A stretch of 64,000 nt of DNA from the NCBI RefSeq assembly GCF_041146795.1, contig NC_135170.1:26840033-26904032 (forward strand). Reading direction: 5' to 3'. Below, piece by piece: positions 58,108 to 64,000 of the stretch. A program made the position numbers and the translations under genes. Position 1 is the first letter of the stretch; every line of letters begins with the position of its first letter. The stretch comes from Maylandia zebra (Eukaryota; Chordata; Actinopteri; Cichliformes; Cichlidae). The notes under the pieces are model-generated. The model made no database searches, was not told the origin of the DNA, and saw nothing but the letters and a program-made list of their open reading frames with translations.

Positions 58108-60038
58108 ATAAAACATATTAAGGATTGTACATTAACATAAAACTGTTGTCGAAATTCACCAGAGAAACACACACACACACACATGAAGAGAGGGAGAGTA
58201 TGCATTGTATGCAAACGGCTACCAAACAGCCATCATAATTCGTCATATAATGAGAACAGGACAAATCAACAATTCACAATGACTAATTAATATTATATTA
58301 TTGGATATATTGTTTGGAGTTTAGTCTGTTACTGTTACTATTTTTACAATTTCTTCTTGGAGCAACTGTAACCCACATAATTTTCTTAGGGATTAATAAA
58401 GTATTCTGATCCTGATTGTTTTAAGATGACCCGCCATATCTTTTGCTCGTTCCTCCTTCTCTTCTTTTCTATTTTTTCTAAACTGAGCACCTGATGGCTT
58501 TGAACTTTTCTTGTCCATCTTCCATTGGTTTTAATTTTGCACTCCAGTATGAGCACAAATCCCCCAACTCGAGGATCACCACAACATAACCTAATAGACC
58601 TACACCTTAGTTCACAGATTCACTTTGTCTAAGGTGTATTTCTGGGATTTCACACAACCCAGGATTCAAATCATGAATACATAATGGGATTGGATTTACA
58701 TCATTATGAACCCGTTTCCACGGGTTGTGTGTGAGACATTAAATATTCAAAATATAAAATATAAATTTTAAATTGTTATTGATCCCATTACCCCGAGTCT
58801 TTAAGTGTATATTTATTTTCTTACTCTTCTTATATTTATTGTTTGTTTTCTTGCACTGCTGTAACTGGAGCCTCGTCGTCTCTCTATATACTTGACTGTA
58901 TGTAGCGGAGATGACAATAAAGTTTACTTTGACTTCAGCAGCGAGCAGGCGCACCGAGGGCTCTCGCGCTCACTTTTCATGTATAGAATTTCGAAAAAAC
59001 ATCGGTGCAAATTATAAGTCTGCATCATAATGTCTGGTGTTTGTTGTTTTGTTTTTATTTTGTTTTATTTTGCGAGTTATTAGATGCTGCTCCAGCCAGC
59101 CAGAGACTCCCCCGCCGCCCCGCCCTCTCCTCCCTGCGCCGCAAGCAGCAGGCGCACCTCGCAAACGGAGGGCGCCCGTACTCCCAGCAAATGGGCGATA
59201 GAAAACCGATCGGGGCCTATGCCATTACCAATATGCGCTGGCTGATGTCGGGGCAGCATGAGTAGGCTACGAGCATTTTTTTTTTTTTTTTTTTTTTGCC
59301 GATGCCCGTGATGCCGCCCCCCACCACGATGCCGCCCGTATCAAAAACCGCTACTGCTTGTGGGGAAAGATGTATGGGGCTGGAATTGGCGCCTAGGCCC
59401 TGAACAGGTGAGTTATGTTGGATGACGATTTAGCGACGCTTTATTGGTATCATCAAATTAATTATTCTTGTTTTTACATGCCTTGTTATTTACCGTATGA
59501 TAACAGGATATTTCTTTTGTTTGTTTTCGTTTTGTTTTTATTAATCTGGCACAGAAAACAACTTAATGCAATCGAAATAAAAGAAAAAGTAAAATTGAGA
59601 CTCTTTATTTCAGGCTTCTCACTGCGTATCAGTGGACTCAGAGACACTTCCAACTCTTTGGCAACCTGTCCACCAATGCTGCCATTATGTGAAACCACAA
59701 ACTAGCCAAGCACGGAAGGACTGTGATGGTTGGTCTGGAAAATGCTGTGAAGAACAACATTAAGCAGACCTACGCCAAAACTGAGCGTTATGCACTCTGA
59801 GTAGCTCCGTGTTGATCCTGACAACTTCAGGGTATGTGATCTTAGACTTTTTCCACCAGTGATAATGATGAAGCATGCCATTATTATTGTTTCCCTTTCA
59901 TTTTAGGTGCTTTCTGAAATTGTCGCTTTTTGTGTGGCCTCCAAGTTTGGATCTCAAGTCTTCGCCCCTGATGTCCAGATGACCTGGCAGACATTCCTCG
60001 CTGTGGTCGTCTCTGCCTTGGGCAAACAGTACCACTGA
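57967..60038 (+). pseudogene. Beta-globin pseudogene split by a hAT element, unit 2
   Basis: The exon 1 parts are 57967-58015 and 59357-59407, exon 2 is 59614-59831 (218 nt) and exon 3 is 59907-60038 (open, ends GKQYH). It carries the same stop in exon 1, the same TGA after AAIM and the same extra A as the unit 1 copy, so it was already dead before the unit was duplicated. Confidence 0.94.
58016..59356 (+). mobile_element. hAT-like element inside a globin exon, unit 2
   Basis: Same ends and same flanking 8-bp sites (58008-58015 and 59357-59364) as in unit 1, so this is the duplicate of one insertion and not a second event. It is 1341 bp; the length difference is in the C, CA and T runs. Confidence 0.9.
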
Positions 60039-60471
60039 ACTTGTGGAATTATAGTTCATATTCATAACCAAATAATTTACAGCAGCGCTTCCGTTTAGCG
60101 CTTCCAAGCTGATGCATGTGACAAATAAATTTCCAGTTAAATAAAATTCTCTTTGTGTGATCATTTTCAATTGCATTTTGTTTTTCTACTCAAGCCTTCC
60201 AAGAGCAGATTTTTACAAGGGATTGTGCACTTATACTGAAAATGTTCATGATAGTAATAATAATAATAGTAATAATAATAATGATAGTAATATTAACAAG
60301 GGTGGTGTCATTTCTTTTTAACTCAGCCAGTAAGTTGTAGTTAGAATTATCCATGTTGTATTATCTGAAATTAAAACCTCCTAAGCTCATTCTTAAAAAG
60401 GCGTCTATATTTTACTTCTTATCTTTGCAAAGGGTGACGCTGCCGGTTTCTATTTTGTCCGTTTCAAAATG

Positions 60472-62016
60472 AACACAACTGTATGTTCATTTCTGATTGA
60501 ATTTTCTCTTTTCCTATGCTCCCACACCCCCTTCTGTCACTACAATATTATTATTTTAATTTCTTAACACACCCCTGCAATTATGTCAAAAGTGAATAGT
60601 GTGGGGATTCAGACAAAGAAGAAAGGACCAGCTTCCAGAGTTTATTATATTTATTAACGGAGCCCTGCCATTTTAAGAGGTTTTATTGACATTACTGTAG
60701 ATGACAGGCTTCAGGGGCTCCGGAGTTGCCGGGTTTTAGCGATATTTCTCGGACAGAGCAAGAGCCAAGTTCTGGAGGAACTTGTCAACGGAGAGGTGGA
60801 CTTCGGGAGTGAAGTCTGCGGGGAAGAACATGCCCAAGCACAAGATGAGGTTGTGAGCAAGGATCTGTGAGGCAAAAAACACATGCATATGTTAGGTCGA
60901 AAAGTCTATATTGCCTCTTGACTAATGGTAATCACTGTCTACAACGTGATCATTGTTGCGTGGATATTACTGGGTGAGCTCACCCTGAAGTTGGCAGGGT
61001 CCACTCTGAGCTTGAAAGCGTGGAGCTCGCTGAGGGCAGACAGACCTCCAGTAAGGTCGTCAATCTTTGACACGGCGTCTCCAATGGCCGCCATGATGGT
61101 GGCACCATGCTTTTTCACCTGCGCAGAGCTTGGACTCAGATCGGACCAGTGAGCAAAGTAGGTCTTGGTCTGGGGATAAGCAGTCAGCATCCTGTAAAAC
61201 ATAAATTCAAATGATGGAAATATGAATAAGTACTTACTAATTAATAAAAGTATGAATGAATAAAGAATGAAAAGAAAAAGGGCTCAATACAACCTCCCCA
61301 GTGCCTCTCCTCCAATCTCAGCTGTCTTCGGGGCCACTTTGGCCCAGAAGTTCTTCACCACGGCCTTGTCCTTTGCAGAGAGACTCATGTCTACGTTTTC
61401 TTCAGTTGTCTTCTGAACTGAAAGAAAATGTGTTGACTATTTGTCACTATCATTTTTATATAACACCAAAATGGACCACACCCAGTATCACATTTAAACC
61501 ACACCTCTGCGATAAAGAAAAAAATCCAGCACTTTCCGAGGTATTTCTTGAGATAAAAGTTAACGCCCCTCCTTGTTTTTAAGATATGACTTATTTTGTT
61601 GGGGAAGAAACTAATATATTTATCCCTTAAAGAAATTATTAAATAGCAAGAGGTTGTTGAAAAAGCAATGTGATATTTTATAAAATAATGTCCGAAGTGT
61701 AAAATATGAAACAAGTGGCAAATAATCTCTCGCTGCCAAACGCTCGTTTGGTCTCAAGAGAGAATTAGAGAATTAGATGACAACATAAGCACTCACAGAA
61801 TGACACCACATAATCAAAAATTAAGATATTTTTTACCAAAATCTTGGTAAGTAATCATATCCGAGGCATGATGTGAGATATACCGTAAAAGGATGACTGG
61901 TTGTTGCGCTTCATGTGGGACTGCACAGCACCTTTATCCTTTGTATCCTATTTATTAGAGGTTGGAGAATTGTTCTCAAATAAAATAGGCTACATTTCTT
62001 TACTAGAGATGTGTGT

Positions 62017-62067
<51 letters not shown>

Positions 62068-62174
62068 CAGAAACGGGTATTTACCCTACTTTCAGGCCAG
62101 CTTGTTGGGATCTGATCACTTACGAAAGATCAGAAATCACTTTCGAGGTTTAAATGTTTTTTACTGTACGTATA
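60472..62174. repeat. Tandem globin unit 3, truncated
   Basis: It matches units 1 and 2 from AACACAACTGTATG through alpha and the TA microsatellite, then ends at ACGTATA, where an LTR element begins. The beta and beta pseudogene of this unit are not in the window; they may lie beyond the element. Confidence 0.93.
60736..61388 (-). CDS. hba: Alpha-globin, 143 aa, unit 3
   Basis: The exons are 61294-61388, 60984-61191 and 60736-60864 (minus). It gives the same protein as unit 1 in all parts read ([35 protein letters not shown]). Its beta partner would start about 1.1 kb to the right but is displaced by the LTR element. Confidence 0.95.
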
Positions 62175-63222
62175 TGTTACAGGCCTTCGATGGGGTCTGT
62201 TTTTAAACTGTTTTTTTTAACAGAAAAGCAGAGACAGGAGACATCAGTTGTGTTCGGTCTGCAGGCTCTTCCTCGTCTGATTTATTAACAGAGTTTAACA
62301 ACGTCCTTTTCTTTTCATTTAGACACACACATTTTGCTTTTAACAACACAAACATTCAATTAGGTCCATAGCTCAAACCCTTTTGGTTACCTTGCACTCT
62401 CACAAGAATAAACTTACAAAATAATCATTGTATATGAACGTCCTTATTTACAATAAATCTGTAACCAATTTTACTGCATTTCAGCATCAAAACATTTCTG
62501 TGCAGCACCACTAACACTGCAATTAACCCGCTTATGTCACCTTTATACTTTTCTTATACTTTAACAGATTCAAACAATATATTACATTTGTAACCAATAA
62601 ACAAAAATATTCTTCCATTGCTCACAAACAGTTCACAATCATCCACAAACAGTATACATCAGACTATTTACATTTGACACATAAGAACTGGGTAGGTCCT
62701 AATCAACTGTAACTTCCAATAATGTCAGGATAAACGAAGTGTCTAAGAGCTCCATTTGTCACAAAATAAAACAGGTAATAAGACCAGCTGCCTATTTAGA
62801 CTACGAGTGAAATGGCGGCTGCCATTACAAATGGCGGTATAGTTAGCTTTCTCTCAATCAGTGAAAACACACTCTCTCACAACATTTGCGGTCTTTAAAC
62901 TAAGACAGAAAAAGGTTTCTTGCCTTTATATGTACATTGTGGTGAGCAAACTTGAACTACTGACCTGTTTTTTTAACAGAAAAGCAGAGACAGGAGACAT
63001 CAGTTGCGTTCGGTCTGCAGGCTCTTCCTCGTCTGAGGCCGAGACGCGTTGCAACAGCCTATCGCACTCACCACTATCTCCCCCTTGTGGCAATGCCACG
63101 CAATTACATTGTCCATAACGCTAAATGAAAAGTGCAATACCACCATAAAATCAGGTCTTTCACATCAAAAACAATTCACAACAAAATTACAATTGTGACC
63201 ATACACTTGTGGGCGTCACACA
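62175..63222 (-). mobile_element. LTR of a retroelement inserted in globin unit 3
   Basis: Read on the minus strand it starts TGTGTGACGCCC just after a purine-rich GGGGAG tract and ends CCTGTAACA, giving TG..CA termini. The end at 62175 is exact because units 1 and 2 show the uninterrupted sequence at the same place. Within it a ~70-bp segment occurs twice (about 62210-62281 and 62967-63038). The element's body continues to the right, beyond the window. It inserted after the unit duplication, so it is relatively young. Confidence 0.75.
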
Positions 63223-63346
63223 CTCCCCAACAAAAAGAAAATGGCTCCTGACATTTAACCTCTTACCCTCTAAAACTCATTATACTCATTATTCAAACAG
63301 CTCAAATCACATCCCCTTCCCACATACCCACATTCCTTGTATACTA

Positions 63347-64000
63347 CTAACATGTATAGATTGGACAGTTATAATACAGAGGGAAGGTGCCTGGGTGTGC
63401 ACAGTGAGATGTTGGAATGCGATATGGCACTAGGGGGAAGTAAGGTAACAGGGGATATGGTGGCATGGTGTAGTGTGTTGTGTTTGGTGACTCGTGCACT
63501 TCAGCACAACTGACTGATGGATGCACCCGGAGAGAGGGCTGGCCAAGGGTGTCATATGTGAAATGTGTAACAGGCCGTCGTTCTCTAGTAGACCTTCTTA
63601 GAACTGATTCATTAGTCGGCGGGGCCACGTTAGGTGTATACTGTGCCCTTTCTGAAAGCGGCAGTCCAACTTCTCCTTCGTCGACTGTGAAAGGCACTTC
63701 AGTGACTCCTGATTCCTGTACCCTCTCATGTTCCTCCTCTCCCATGTCGTTGTCAAGTTCAGTGCTTTGGTGTCCACCATCTTGTTCCATTCCTTGTTCC
63801 CTCAATTCATCTGTTGCTTCTGTTGGCTGAGGTGCTCCACAGTTGACCACTCTGCTGAACTCAGCTGTTCCTCTTGGGGGTCCAACAGTATGGTTACAGG
63901 TATGTAGTGCATCCTCTTTGTTCCCACTTCTCAAATCATACCTCAACTCATAATACATGGAACTCTCATCCTCATCGGAGCTTGCGTCAGAGTGGGGTTG
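63347..64000 (-). other. 3' end of a retroelement protein frame, probably Ty3/gypsy-type pol
   Basis: The minus-strand frame is open from the window edge to 63347. It is acidic in the middle and holds RRSTRERRPVTHFTYDTLGQ (about 63540-63600), a motif common near the C-terminus of pol in fish Ty3/gypsy-like elements, followed by a Pro/Tyr-rich tail. It ends 125 bp before the LTR, as expected for the last coding part of such an element. Only this end is visible, so the state of the whole element is unknown. Confidence 0.55.

Larger units (their letters stand above)
54936..60471. repeat. Tandem globin unit 2 (~5.54 kb)
   Basis: Second copy of alpha, beta and hAT-split beta pseudogene. Differences from unit 1 are few: a shorter TA and CA/C tract, scattered substitutions, and a small cluster in alpha exon 1. 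Confidence 0.93.

Noticed and set aside
63480-63830. 116-aa plus-strand frame
   Set aside because: It is opposite the retroelement protein frame, which has a recognisable motif; the plus-strand frame has none.
1-64000. Flanking marker genes of the teleost globin clusters (for example nprl3, mpg, aqp8, lcmt1)
   Set aside because: No exon of any of these was recognised in the window, so cluster identity was not claimed from synteny.

Overview
The window is teleost fish DNA, most likely from a percomorph and possibly a cichlid. The evidence is a dense array of interleaved alpha- and beta-globin genes, each with three exons and typical fish globin motifs, set among Tc1/mariner, hAT, Rex1-like, L2-like and LTR elements. 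The many alternating genes resemble the teleost MN-type haemoglobin cluster. No flanking marker gene lies inside the window, so the choice of MN or LA cluster and the species are inference.

Layout. 1-8.4 kb: repeats only (one Tc1-like element nested in another, a Rex1-like LINE remnant, a ~181-bp tandem repeat). 8.4-12.7 kb: a head-to-head alpha(-)/beta(+) pair and a divergent beta(+). 12.7-19.7 kb: no gene; two hAT-like elements with recognisable terminal repeats and target-site duplications. 19.7-43.1 kb: a core of alternating alpha(+) and beta(-) genes (alpha 19761, beta 21330, alpha 23375, beta 26029, alpha 28277, beta 31223, alpha 36298, beta 39404, alpha 41823, then a lone beta exon 3). 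Each beta is head-to-head with the next alpha. 43-49.4 kb: decayed copies (alpha pseudogene 45493, beta pseudogene 47889), a solo LTR and hAT debris. 49.4-62.2 kb: a ~5.5-kb unit [alpha(-), beta(+), beta pseudogene(+) carrying a hAT insertion] present twice in full, then a third copy cut off at 62175 by an LTR retroelement that runs off the right edge.

I count 8 intact alpha genes, one alpha with an otherwise open frame but no intron-1 acceptor, 8 intact beta genes, one alpha pseudogene, three beta pseudogenes and two partial beta relics. Alpha and beta products would combine with haem into tetrameric haemoglobin in red cells. Three groups stand out: an outer group (alpha 8447, 49646, 55203, 60736; beta 9981, 51373, 56894 ending QYH), an inner group (alpha mostly starting MTSLS; beta MVVWTDFER ending QYY), and the fast-evolving beta at 11823 ending QYR. 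Stage-specific expression cannot be read from sequence.

The most notable regulatory signal is an E-box plus GATA pair (CACCTG, 9-10 bp, AGATAA) present in all four beta/alpha head-to-head intervals of the core. It is a candidate erythroid enhancer copied with the genes.
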